From contig CAADUS010000083.1 in NCBI GenBank assembly GCA_900752275.1, forward strand, positions 1 to 8,701: DNA of 8,701 bases, read 5' to 3'. This document shows positions 1 to 6,199 of the stretch, one piece after another (the first letter of the stretch is position 1; each line of letters starts with the position of its first letter). The stretch is from an uncultured Collinsella sp. Lineage in GTDB: Bacteria > Actinomycetota > Coriobacteriia > Coriobacteriales > Coriobacteriaceae. Position numbers and translations under genes: made by a program. The notes under the pieces were generated by a model. That model was given only the letters and a program-made list of their open reading frames with translations. It was not told the DNA's origin and did no database searches.

Positions 1-501
1 ATCGGCCATGAGCTTCATCTCGAGCTCGATCCAGTGCTCCTCGGCCGGCTCGCCCAGCTGGGCGAACGCGGGCGCGCGGCGCACCGACGTCACAAAGTGC
101 GTATTGCCGAGACCACCGGCGCCACCAGGGGCCACGACAACGCGCTCGCCATCATGCACCAGATCGGCAATCTCGAACATCGGGGTCTGCGTCTCGGGGT
201 CGAGCTCGCGCACCACGGTACCCATAGGGACCTTGAGAATCAGGTCCTCGCCGCTCTTGCCGTTACGACGGGCACCCTGCCCGTGCGTGCCGCGCTCGGC
301 GCGAAAGTGATGCTTAAAGCGGTAATCGATCAGCGAAGACAGCTGAGCATCGGCCTGGATGACGACATTGCCGCCACGACCGCCGTCGCCGCCATCGGGG
401 CCGCCCTTGGGAAAAAATGCCTCGCGCCTAAACGACATGCATCCGGCTCCGCCGTCGCCGCCGCAAACGTTAATTCGGCTGATATCGGTGAACTGTGACA
501 A
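1..501 (-). CDS. obgE: GTPase Obg (ObgE/CgtA), N-terminal part only; 3' end beyond window
   Basis: Obg proteins are ribosome-associated GTPases that bind the 50S subunit and act in its assembly and in growth control. The 167 codons visible are the glycine-rich Obg fold: CGGDGGAGCMSFRREAF near residues 13-29, then GGPDGGDGGRGGNV, an RGTHGQGARRNGKSGEDL segment and APGGAGGLGNTHF. The frame runs off the left edge just before the place where the G domain (P-loop) normally begins, so no GTP-binding motif can be checked. The start is TTG at 499-501. An AGGAGG lies 8 bases upstream, and the protein then begins MSQFTDISRINV, matching the usual Obg start; no ATG or GTG fits better. It follows rpmA, as in many bacteria, but a strong terminator separates the two. 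Identification is by recognised family motifs and context. Confidence 0.95.
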   Translation of the reverse strand, partial: MSQFTDISRINVCGGDGGAGCMSFRREAFFPKGGPDGGDGGRGGNVVIQADAQLSSLIDYRFKHHFRAERGTHGQGARRNGKSGEDLILKVPMGTVVRELDPETQTPMFEIADLVHDGERVVVAPGGAGGLGNTHFVTSVRRAPAFAQLGEPAEEHWIELEMKLMAD

Positions 502-509
502 CAGAATCG

Positions 510-515
510 CCTCCT
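510..515 (-). promoter_or_regulatory. Ribosome binding site deciding the TTG start of obgE
   Basis: A perfect AGGAGG on the minus strand is followed by 8 bases and the TTG at 499-501. It fixes the non-ATG start of obgE. It begins three bases after the T-tract of the upstream terminator. Confidence 0.85.
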
Positions 516-517
516 AC

Positions 518-561
518 AAAAAAGAGGGAGACCCTTGAATCCTAAAACTCAAGTGCCTCCC
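518..561 (-). terminator. Strong intrinsic terminator (possible attenuator) between rpmA and obgE
   Basis: On the minus strand a 7-bp arm (GGGAGGC with GTCTCCC, one G-T wobble) is followed by a single A-G mismatch, a second 7-bp arm (CTTGAGT with ATTCAAG, one wobble), a 6-base loop TTTAGG, and then TCTTTTTT. This is the classic form of a Rho-independent terminator. It ends the rplU-rpmA message, yet the obgE ribosome binding site starts three bases after the T-run. Read on the plus strand there is no comparable T-run after the stem, so it acts in the minus direction. The structure is read directly from the sequence; how efficiently it terminates is not known. Confidence 0.88.
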
Positions 562-586
562 ACATATGTGCTCTATGAAGGGTGAA

Positions 587-844
587 TTACGCGTTCGCGA
601 GCGGGCGTACGCTGACCCTGTGCTTGATACCCTTGTGGAACTCAACGGTACCGTCGACCAGCGCGAACAGCGTGTCGTCCTTGCCACGGCCAACGTTCTC
701 ACCCGGGTGGATGTGCGTGCCGTGCTGACGGACGAGAATCGTGCCCGTGGTTACCGTCTGGCCGGCATAGCGCTTCGTGCCAAGGCGCTGACCGCGGGAG
801 TCACGGCCATTACGGGAGGAACCGAGTCCTTTTTTGTGTGCCAT
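587..844 (-). CDS. rpmA: 50S ribosomal protein L27
   Basis: L27 is a large-subunit protein whose N-terminal tail reaches toward the peptidyl transferase centre. The 85-residue product has the family hallmarks: MAHKKGLGSSRNGRDS at the N-terminus, then RLGTKRYAGQ, GTILVRQHGT and HPGENVGRGKDDTLFA. Length is normal. It starts directly with AHKKG and lacks the short cleavable N-terminal extension found in Firmicutes L27 (removed there by the protease Prp); no Prp-like gene sits between rplU and rpmA. The ATG at 842-844 has only a modest ribosome binding site (AGTAGG, 8 bases upstream). The gap to rplU is 33 bases with no terminator, so the two are co-transcribed; a terminator follows the TAA stop. 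Confidence 0.98.
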   Translation of the reverse strand: MAHKKGLGSSRNGRDSRGQRLGTKRYAGQTVTTGTILVRQHGTHIHPGENVGRGKDDTLFALVDGTVEFHKGIKHRVSVRPLANA

Positions 845-877
845 TGTGTATACCTACTCTTTCGTTACGAGTGTAAT

Positions 878-1252
878 CTACTCGGCGACGGGAGCCTCGG
901 CAACAGCCTCAGCCTCTGCCTTGACAGCCTTCTTGGCGCGGGAGGTAGCCTGAACCTTCACGATCTTCAGCTTGGTGAGCTGCTGACGGTGACCCTTCAG
1001 ACGACGATAGCGCTTGCGCTTGTGGAACTTGAAGACCAGCTGCTTCTCGCCCTTGAACTGCTCAACGATCTGAGCGGTAACCTTGGCCTTGGCCAGCTTG
1101 TCGGGATCGGTGACGATCTTCTTACCATCGTTGAGGAAGATAACCGGCAGGGTGACCTTGTCGCCCTCATTGCCCTCGATCTTCTCGACGGTGATGACAT
1201 CGTCGGTGGCGACCTTGTACTGCTTGCCGCCCGTGTTAACGATTGCGTACAT
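878..1252 (-). CDS. rplU: 50S ribosomal protein L21 with an Ala/Glu-rich C-terminal tail
   Basis: L21 is a 23S rRNA-binding protein of the large subunit. The 124-residue product begins MYAIVNTGGKQYKV, as is usual for the family. It carries the basic HKRKRYRRLKGHRQ segment near residues 77-90, which is the conserved RNA-contact region. I chose the ATG at 1250-1252 because the family starts with MYAIV and because GAAGGG lies 9 bases upstream. An in-frame ATG 21 bases further up would add MHEGQVN and would place the ribosome binding site inside the gene. Most L21 proteins end near residue 103; this one adds about 22 residues rich in Ala, Glu and Lys, so it is slightly long. It is first in the rplU-rpmA unit, with a promoter just upstream. 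Confidence 0.97.
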   Translation of the reverse strand: MYAIVNTGGKQYKVATDDVITVEKIEGNEGDKVTLPVIFLNDGKKIVTDPDKLAKAKVTAQIVEQFKGEKQLVFKFHKRKRYRRLKGHRQQLTKLKIVKVQATSRAKKAVKAEAEAVAEAPVAE

Positions 1253-1294
1253 GTTTACTTGCCCTTCATGCATCAGTTAGTGCAACAGCCGAAT

Positions 1295-1323
1295 ATAGTA
1301 GCAGGCGATAATACCCCCGTCAA
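1295..1323 (-). promoter_or_regulatory. Sigma-70-type promoter for rplU-rpmA
   Basis: On the minus strand, TTGACG (1318-1323) is separated by exactly 17 bases from TACTAT (1295-1300). A TG one base upstream of the -10 box gives an extended -10 form. The predicted transcript would start near 1288, giving a leader of about 36 bases before the rplU ATG. The -35 box overlaps the TGA stop (1320-1322) of the upstream gene. It is a sequence match to consensus, not a mapped start. Confidence 0.7.
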
Positions 1324-2132
1324 CGAGTATGTGGAGCAAATCCACAAGTTCGCACAGGTATGGGGCTGACGAGTCGGCCCTCGTCGTCCTCGCATGCTTG
1401 ATTCTGACGCTCGACATCGTAGGAGCAGATGGTCACGAGGTCTTGCATACCGGTGGAAACAATAGGTGCATCGACGCCCGGGGTCAAGCCCTGCAACAAA
1501 ACATCAGCGGCAGAAAGCAAAATTTCCGGACGCATGGACCCCTCGTTGTCGGCATGGGTGTCGAGCATGAGCACCAGATGGTCCGGGCGCTCCCCTGCCG
1601 TGAGCTCATAGCCCACCAGTGTGTGGTCAAGGTCTAGGCGCTTGCTCTTCTTACCGCGTGCGTAGTCGATGCCATGGCCTGCACGCAACGTGTCGATCGC
1701 AGCGCGCACCTCATCGGCGCTCACGGGTGCTTCGGCGTCCAAGTGTAGGTCGATACGGTACGACAGACGCGTGAGTTGCGCCGTCAGCGCCGGCGTGCGC
1801 ACGTCGATGTAGGCGGCCTCGATGGGGGCCAGATCGGCCGGAGAGGCAGCAGCCAGGCGCCCAAACGCCTCGTCGAGTGCAACGAACTCGGTCATAAAAA
1901 GGTCATACCACTCGCAGGTCGACGACGTTCCCACCGGCAGCGCCGACGAAAAGCCCACGCGCATATGCGGAGAGAAGCCCTGCGTCACGGCATAGGGCAG
2001 CCCCGCGCGACGCACGATGCGCTCAATGGTGTGAATCACTTCGAGATGGCCCAGGTACTTAAGGCGATCGCGCTTGCCATAGCGAACGCGAAGCCTAAAG
2101 AGCGTGGGGTTGTCGGTCAGGCGCTCACTCAT
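1320..2132 (-). CDS. TIGR03936/DUF2344 radical SAM-associated protein
   Basis: This 270-residue protein resembles the DUF2344 family, which occurs either next to TIGR03960 radical SAM proteins or fused to their C-terminus. Its biochemical role is not established to my knowledge; a role supporting the radical SAM partner is inferred from that pairing. Family-like features are RLRVRYGKRDRLKYLGHLEV (residues 13-32), the basic RIVRRAGLPYAVTQGFSPH (38-56) and FSSALPVG (61-68), all in the N-terminal third. The C-terminal half is more variable, with cysteines at 236, 247 and 263. The ATG (2130-2132) overlaps the TGA of the radical SAM gene as ATGA, so the two are translationally coupled. In many Clostridia an RNase E/G gene sits between this pair and rplU; here rplU follows directly. 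Confidence 0.88.
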   Translation of the reverse strand: MSERLTDNPTLFRLRVRYGKRDRLKYLGHLEVIHTIERIVRRAGLPYAVTQGFSPHMRVGFSSALPVGTSSTCEWYDLFMTEFVALDEAFGRLAAASPADLAPIEAAYIDVRTPALTAQLTRLSYRIDLHLDAEAPVSADEVRAAIDTLRAGHGIDYARGKKSKRLDLDHTLVGYELTAGERPDHLVLMLDTHADNEGSMRPEILLSAADVLLQGLTPGVDAPIVSTGMQDLVTICSYDVERQNQACEDDEGRLVSPIPVRTCGFAPHTR

Positions 2133-4006
2133 GCGCGATCACCCACCAATACGTTCTTGGCATGGAGCGTGGGGCAGATTCTGCAGCCGGTGCACGACGT
2201 GCGGGTGCAGTCGGGCGTCGTGACTCCCTCCAGCGAGCGACGGTACTCGCGCTCGAGAAAGCCGCGGGAGCAGCCGGGGCTCACGTGCTCCCAGGGCAGG
2301 CGCCAGTCCAGCTCGTAGGGCAGGTGCACGAGCTCGTTGAGGTCGATGCCGTTTTTGGCGGCGGCTGACTTCCAGTTATCGAGCGAGAAATGCTCCACCC
2401 AGGCGTCAAAGCGCGAACCGGCACGCCAGGCATCGATGATGACAGGCGTCATGTCACGGCCGGCGCGAGACAGCGCAGCCTCGACAAGCGAGGTCTCGGC
2501 ATCGTGGTAGTGCACGCGGACCGCACGGTTGCGAACGCTCGTGATGAGGAGCTTCTGACGGCGCTTGACGTCGTCGTAATCGAGCTGCGGGCACCATTGG
2601 AACGGCGTGGCGGCCTTGGGGATAAACACCGAAACCGAGATGGACACCGAGATGGAGCCGCGGCGCGCCTTGGGAACAACGGAGCGGCCGAGCTCAAGCA
2701 CATGGTCGGCGAGGTTGGCGATGGCCACGATATCCTCGTCGCGCTCGCCGGGAAGGCCCATCATAAAGTAGAGCTTCATGCGATTCCAGCCCGCCTCGAA
2801 GGCCGCCTTGGCCGCACGGTCCAAGTCCTCCTCGGTCACGTTCTTGTTGATGATGTCGCGCATGCGCTGACTGCCGGCCTCGGGGGCAAACGTCAGGCCG
2901 CCCTTCTTTTCGCCGGCGACCGACTCGGCCATGTCCACGCCAAACGAATCCAGGCGCTGCGAGGGAATGGACACGCGAATGCCCGTATCCTCCAATCGGC
3001 GGTTGAGCCTGCCGAGCACATCGCGGATGCAGGAGTGGTCGGTGGTAGAAAGCGAAGTGAGCGACACCTCGTCGTAGCCGGTCTTTTCCAGGCCCTGGAT
3101 CACCGAGGACACAATCTGGTCGGCCGAGCGCTCGCGCACCGGACGATAGGTCATGCCAGCCTGGCAAAAACGGCAGCCGCGGGCACAACCGCGCAGAATC
3201 TCGATAGACAGGCGGTCGTGAACGAGCTGTGCGTAAGGCACGCACGACTGCGACAGAGGATTGGTAGCGCCAAAGTCCTCAACGACGCGCTTGTAGACCA
3301 CCGGCGGGACGTCTTTGCCCTCACGCGGCACGGTATAGCCGTGCGGAGAGCAAGGCTCATCGTGGCGCACCTCGTAGAGCGACGGTACATAGGTGCCATC
3401 GACCGTCGCGAGCTGCTCGACAATCCGAGCGCGCGAGACGCCCTCATCGCGCAGACGACGATGCAGTTGGCAAACCTCGAGCAGCGACTCCTCGCCCTCG
3501 CCGATCAGAATGGCATCAAAGAAGGCCGCATACGGCTCGGGGTTATAGACCGAGGGGCCACCAGCAATGATAATGGGATCGTCCTCGGTGCGGTCGGCCG
3601 CAAGCAGCGGAATGCCAGCGAGATCGAGCGCCTCGAGAAAGTTTGTCACGGCCATCTCGTGCGGCACGTGCATACCGACGATATCAAACGAGGCCACGGG
3701 CGCTGCGCCCTCGAGCGACAGCAGCGGGATACCAGCCTCGCGCATGGCATCGCCCATATCGGGCCACGGCACATAGCCGCGCTCGCAGGAAATGCCCTCG
3801 GCCTGATTAAGGATGTTGTAGAGAATGGCGATGCCCTGGTTGGGCAGGCCCACCTCGTAGACATCGGGATAGATCATGCAGCAGCGGTAATCGGCATCGG
3901 CCTTGGAGAGCGTGCCCCACTCATGGTCGATATAGCGGCTCGGCTTCTCGACCTTTGCAAGCAACGGCTCGATCAGATGAAAACAGTCTTGGTATGGAAC
4001 GCGCAA
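2129..4006 (-). CDS. TIGR03960-type radical SAM protein with B12-binding-like N-terminal domain
   Basis: A 625-residue radical SAM enzyme of unknown substrate. Residues about 35-175 form a cobalamin-binding-like Rossmann region (CCMIYPDVYEVGLPNQG; IIIAGGPSVYNPEPYAAFFD; ILIGEGEESL). I do not see the DxHxxG signature of base-off B12 binding, so cobalamin use is uncertain. The SAM-cleaving 4Fe-4S motif is C274-ARG-C278-RF-C281 (CX3CX2C), followed by the barrel (SLTSLSTTDHS, LTFAPEAGSQRMRD, KLYFMMGLPGE). The C-terminus has a cysteine cluster, C600, C605, C608 and C611, that could hold a second metal site. The start is TTG at 4004-4006, chosen because AGGGG lies 6 bases upstream and the family N-terminus (LLAKVEKPSRYI) follows closely. 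It lies 9 bases after the DUF697-like gene and overlaps its DUF2344 partner by 4 bases. Residues 451-458 come from a 12-bp tandem duplication. Confidence 0.9.
   Translation of the reverse strand: MRVPYQDCFHLIEPLLAKVEKPSRYIDHEWGTLSKADADYRCCMIYPDVYEVGLPNQGIAILYNILNQAEGISCERGYVPWPDMGDAMREAGIPLLSLEGAAPVASFDIVGMHVPHEMAVTNFLEALDLAGIPLLAADRTEDDPIIIAGGPSVYNPEPYAAFFDAILIGEGEESLLEVCQLHRRLRDEGVSRARIVEQLATVDGTYVPSLYEVRHDEPCSPHGYTVPREGKDVPPVVYKRVVEDFGATNPLSQSCVPYAQLVHDRLSIEILRGCARGCRFCQAGMTYRPVRERSADQIVSSVIQGLEKTGYDEVSLTSLSTTDHSCIRDVLGRLNRRLEDTGIRVSIPSQRLDSFGVDMAESVAGEKKGGLTFAPEAGSQRMRDIINKNVTEEDLDRAAKAAFEAGWNRMKLYFMMGLPGERDEDIVAIANLADHVLELGRSVVPKARRGSISVSISVSVFIPKAATPFQWCPQLDYDDVKRRQKLLITSVRNRAVRVHYHDAETSLVEAALSRAGRDMTPVIIDAWRAGSRFDAWVEHFSLDNWKSAAAKNGIDLNELVHLPYELDWRLPWEHVSPGCSRGFLEREYRRSLEGVTTPDCTRTSCTGCRICPTLHAKNVLVGDRA
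2633..2656 (-). repeat. 12-bp tandem duplication inside the radical SAM gene
   Basis: Two adjacent 12-base units, TCCATCTCGGTG and TCCATCTCGGTT on the minus strand, differ only in the last base. They encode SISV twice in a row (residues 451-458), just before the conserved FIPKAATPFQW segment. The frame is kept. It looks like a replication-slippage duplication, though Ser/Val-rich strands are normal at this place in the family. Confidence 0.7.
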
Positions 4007-4012
4007 AAGAAA

Positions 4013-4017
4013 CCCCT
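4013..4017 (-). promoter_or_regulatory. Ribosome binding site deciding the TTG start of the radical SAM gene
   Basis: AGGGG, formed partly by the TAG stop of the upstream gene (TAGGGG), lies 6 bases before the TTG at 4004-4006. It supports the non-ATG start and implies coupling to translation of the upstream DUF697-like gene. Confidence 0.65.
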
Positions 4018-4945
4018 AAGCAGCGAGATCGGATGCATCCTCGAAAGGACTCATGGGACGGGTGGCACCGGCGACCATGGTCACCAGGTCGCGGACGCGC
4101 GAGAACGTGGCGGCAGCCACCTCGTTGGCACGGCTGTAGTCGATGTCGCGCTCATACAGCGAAACGAGCGCACGGCCCATGCCATAGGTGCCCGCGGCGG
4201 CGGTCAGCGCCTTGACGGCAAACCCAATATGCGGCGTCTGCTTTACCAGGGCGCGGGTGACGGCGCGGATCACCAGGCCACCGGCAAGCACGCCCGCGAC
4301 CTCATAGCCGCGCTCGGGCTTAATGCCGCGTCCAAAGATGGCCGCGAGCTCAAAGAGCATGCCCACCTGCGCCAGCGCCATAACGGGATAATCGGCCCCC
4401 GGCAAAAACACCAGCGCACCCGTCGCCATATTGGTAAGCGCGCACGAGGTGATGATGCGGTTCGCGGCAGCGATACGCATAAAGGCGAAGTTCGCCGCAA
4501 ATGCCGTCTCCTTGTCCGTGCGATCGAGAATCCAGCGGGCAAGCGTCTCGAGCAGATACGTCTTATCGGTAGCTGCCACCGCGCCGAGCATAGGCGTGGA
4601 CTCCTGGATAAAAGGCACCTCGACAGCGGACTCGGCAAGCACGCACACAGGCGCACCAGCAATCACAAGCTCCTGTACAGCGCTCTCAAGGCGGTCAGAC
4701 CCACACGAAAGCACCAGAACCACATCGGTATCGGTCTTGGGGACGATACGGTCCTCCCCCAGGCGCTCAACGCGCACAATACCCGACGTCGTCTGCGGCA
4801 CAAAGGCATCGCGCACCGTCTCGACCAAAAAACGCGAGGCAGATGAATCGAGGTAGACAGACACGCGAACCGGCGTGTCGGAATCCTTCTTGGTAGTCGC
4901 GCCCATCTTAAAGGCGCGGGTCAGCTTGTCCACGGGAATCTTCAT
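4016..4945 (-). CDS. DUF697-like protein, no recognisable P-loop (function unknown)
   Basis: I do not recognise a named gene. Residues about 155-265 look like a DUF697 region, a hydrophobic helical domain often attached to GTPases. It has RIAAANRIITSCALTNMATG, then LPGADYPVMALAQVGMLFELAAIFG, then GYEVAGVLAGGLVIRAVTRAL, then AAAGTYGMGRALVSLYE. Two or three of these stretches could be membrane-embedded. The N-terminal part (about 26-113) alternates strands and helices (VRVSVYLDSSASRFLVETV; DTDVVLVLSCGSD; GAPVCVLAESAVE) much like a small GTPase or Rossmann fold, but no GxxxxGKS/T and no NKxD motif is present. The ATG at 4943-4945 has GGAGGGG 6 bases upstream. It starts 18 bases after rodA and ends 9 bases before the radical SAM gene, so it belongs to the cell-elongation operon. 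A membrane-linked scaffolding or regulatory role is a guess from context. Confidence 0.75.
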   Translation of the reverse strand: MKIPVDKLTRAFKMGATTKKDSDTPVRVSVYLDSSASRFLVETVRDAFVPQTTSGIVRVERLGEDRIVPKTDTDVVLVLSCGSDRLESAVQELVIAGAPVCVLAESAVEVPFIQESTPMLGAVAATDKTYLLETLARWILDRTDKETAFAANFAFMRIAAANRIITSCALTNMATGALVFLPGADYPVMALAQVGMLFELAAIFGRGIKPERGYEVAGVLAGGLVIRAVTRALVKQTPHIGFAVKALTAAAGTYGMGRALVSLYERDIDYSRANEVAAATFSRVRDLVTMVAGATRPMSPFEDASDLAA

Positions 4946-4963
4946 AGCAAACCCCTCCAGCGG

Positions 4964-6190
4964 TTACGCGGCGCCCGAACGATGCCGCCATATGGATTGT
5001 ACGATACCCACCGTCAGCAACTGGATCATCATCGAGGACGAACCGAAGCTAATGAACGGCAGCGGAATACCGGTAATCGGCATCATGCCGATGCACATGC
5101 CGATGTTCTCGAAGGTCTGGAATGCCCACATGCCGACGATACCTACGCATGACAAGCGTAGGAACAGAGACTCACACTTAAAGGCGACACGGATCGTCGA
5201 GAAGATGAGCAGCACGTACAGGCACAGCAGCAAAAAGGAGCCGCAGAAGCCAAAGGTCTCAGACAAAAAAGCGAAGACGAAGTCGGTATGGAACTCGGGC
5301 AGAAAGCCACCAGCAGACTGCGTCGCATGCCCCAGGCCCTTACCAAAGAAACCGCCCGATCCAACCGCGATGAGCGATTGCTGCAGATTGTACGCATCGT
5401 CCGAATCGGCGTTGTCGGGGTCGATGAAGACCGTCAGACGATTCATCTGGTACTGCTTAATGAGCACATCGTGGCCGAGCAGCGAATCGAAGACCGAATC
5501 GAGCGCCAGGATGAGCGCCACCAGGCCCACGAGCAACGCCAAGGTCGATAGCACCCATTCGCGGCGAGCACCGCTCATGCAGATGACAACAGCACCAGAC
5601 ACCAACACGACCAGGCCCGAACCCAAGTCGCCCATGGCGACGACGGCCAAAAACGGAACGGACAGCATGCCGCAGAGCTTAATGTAGTCGCGAACGGAAT
5701 CGATGCGGCCGTTGTACTGCGAACCAAGCGTGGCGATAAAGAAGATCGTGATGAGCTTGGCGAGCTCGACCGGCTGGAAGGTAAGACCGATGCCGGGAAT
5801 CTTGATCCAGCCCGTCATGCCCAGGCCGCCCGTATAGGACAGTCCCGGAATCTTGGGCGAGAAAATCACAATGAGGTCGATGACGAGCAGCGCCGTCGAG
5901 AAGTTAGAGATGCCGCGCAGATCGGTTCGCCAGACGAGCACCGCAAGCACCGCACCGATGCCGATGCCCAACAGGTGGCGCGAGAATTAGGCGTCGGCCT
6001 TAAACTGCGAGGCCGACCAAATGATGATGGCGCCATAGGCAACGAGTGCCAAGGTTGCCAGCAGCACGCCGATGTGCACCTTTTGGCGAAACGTGCCGCG
6101 CGAGGCAGAAAGCTGCTTGTTGACACGGTCCAGGCTGCTACGGGAACCGGTTTTAGTTGAGCGGAACAGGTCCGCCGGCGAAAAATCCAT
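4964..6190 (-). pseudogene. rodA: rodA (SEDS peptidoglycan glycosyltransferase) interrupted by in-frame TAA at codon 68
   Basis: RodA is the membrane SEDS-family enzyme that polymerises lipid II into glycan strands during elongation, working with the PBP2 encoded just upstream. The reading frame from ATG 6188-6190 (AGGAGG 5 bases upstream, fused to the mrdA stop as TAGGAGG) encodes a cytoplasmic tail and TM1 (residues about 38-60, ending IIIWSAS). It then meets TAA at 5987-5989. The same frame continues for 340 codons with the rest of a normal SEDS protein: FQPVELAKL, GDLGSGLVVL, LPEFHTDFVFAFLSE with the likely catalytic Asp (about residue 303 of the joined frame), and the C-terminal MPITGIPLPFISFGSSSM. 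Joined length is 408 codons, typical of the family. A TTG at 5969-5971 could restart translation, but no ribosome binding site precedes it and TM1 would be lost. It is either a true nonsense mutation or a one-base error; the rest of the gene shows no decay. Confidence 0.85.
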
Positions 6191-6199
6191 CGCAACCTC

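Noticed and set aside
561..570. Perfect 10-bp palindrome CACATATGTG next to the terminator
   Set aside because: A palindrome this short has no loop to fold as RNA, does not extend on either side and is not repeated at other promoters that I can see. It could be chance, so I do not call it an operator.
1253..1294. L21-type autoregulatory leader RNA before rplU
   Set aside because: The leader predicted from the promoter is only about 36 bases and shows no clear stem-loop, too short for the known structured L21 leaders.
1253..1319. Terminator for the upstream cell-shape operon in the gap before rplU
   Set aside because: No hairpin followed by a T-run is visible in this gap on the minus strand. 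Some readthrough from the upstream operon into rplU is therefore likely.
566..1369. Plus-strand open frame of 267 codons across rplU and rpmA
   Set aside because: It runs antisense, in register, to two clear ribosomal protein genes and crosses their intergenic gap, promoter and terminator side. It shows no family signal.
2390..4846. Very long plus-strand open frame (818 codons) antisense to the radical SAM and DUF697-like genes
   Set aside because: It is in exact codon register with both minus-strand genes, so its stops would need sense codons TTA, CTA or TCA, which are almost unused here. The translation is rich in Arg, His and Gly with no recognisable domain. It is a codon-bias shadow.
5987..5989. 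Recoding of TAA as a sense codon in rodA
   Set aside because: TAA is the natural stop of rpmA and of rodA itself in this window, and no context for stop readthrough is visible. A nonsense mutation or base error is simpler.
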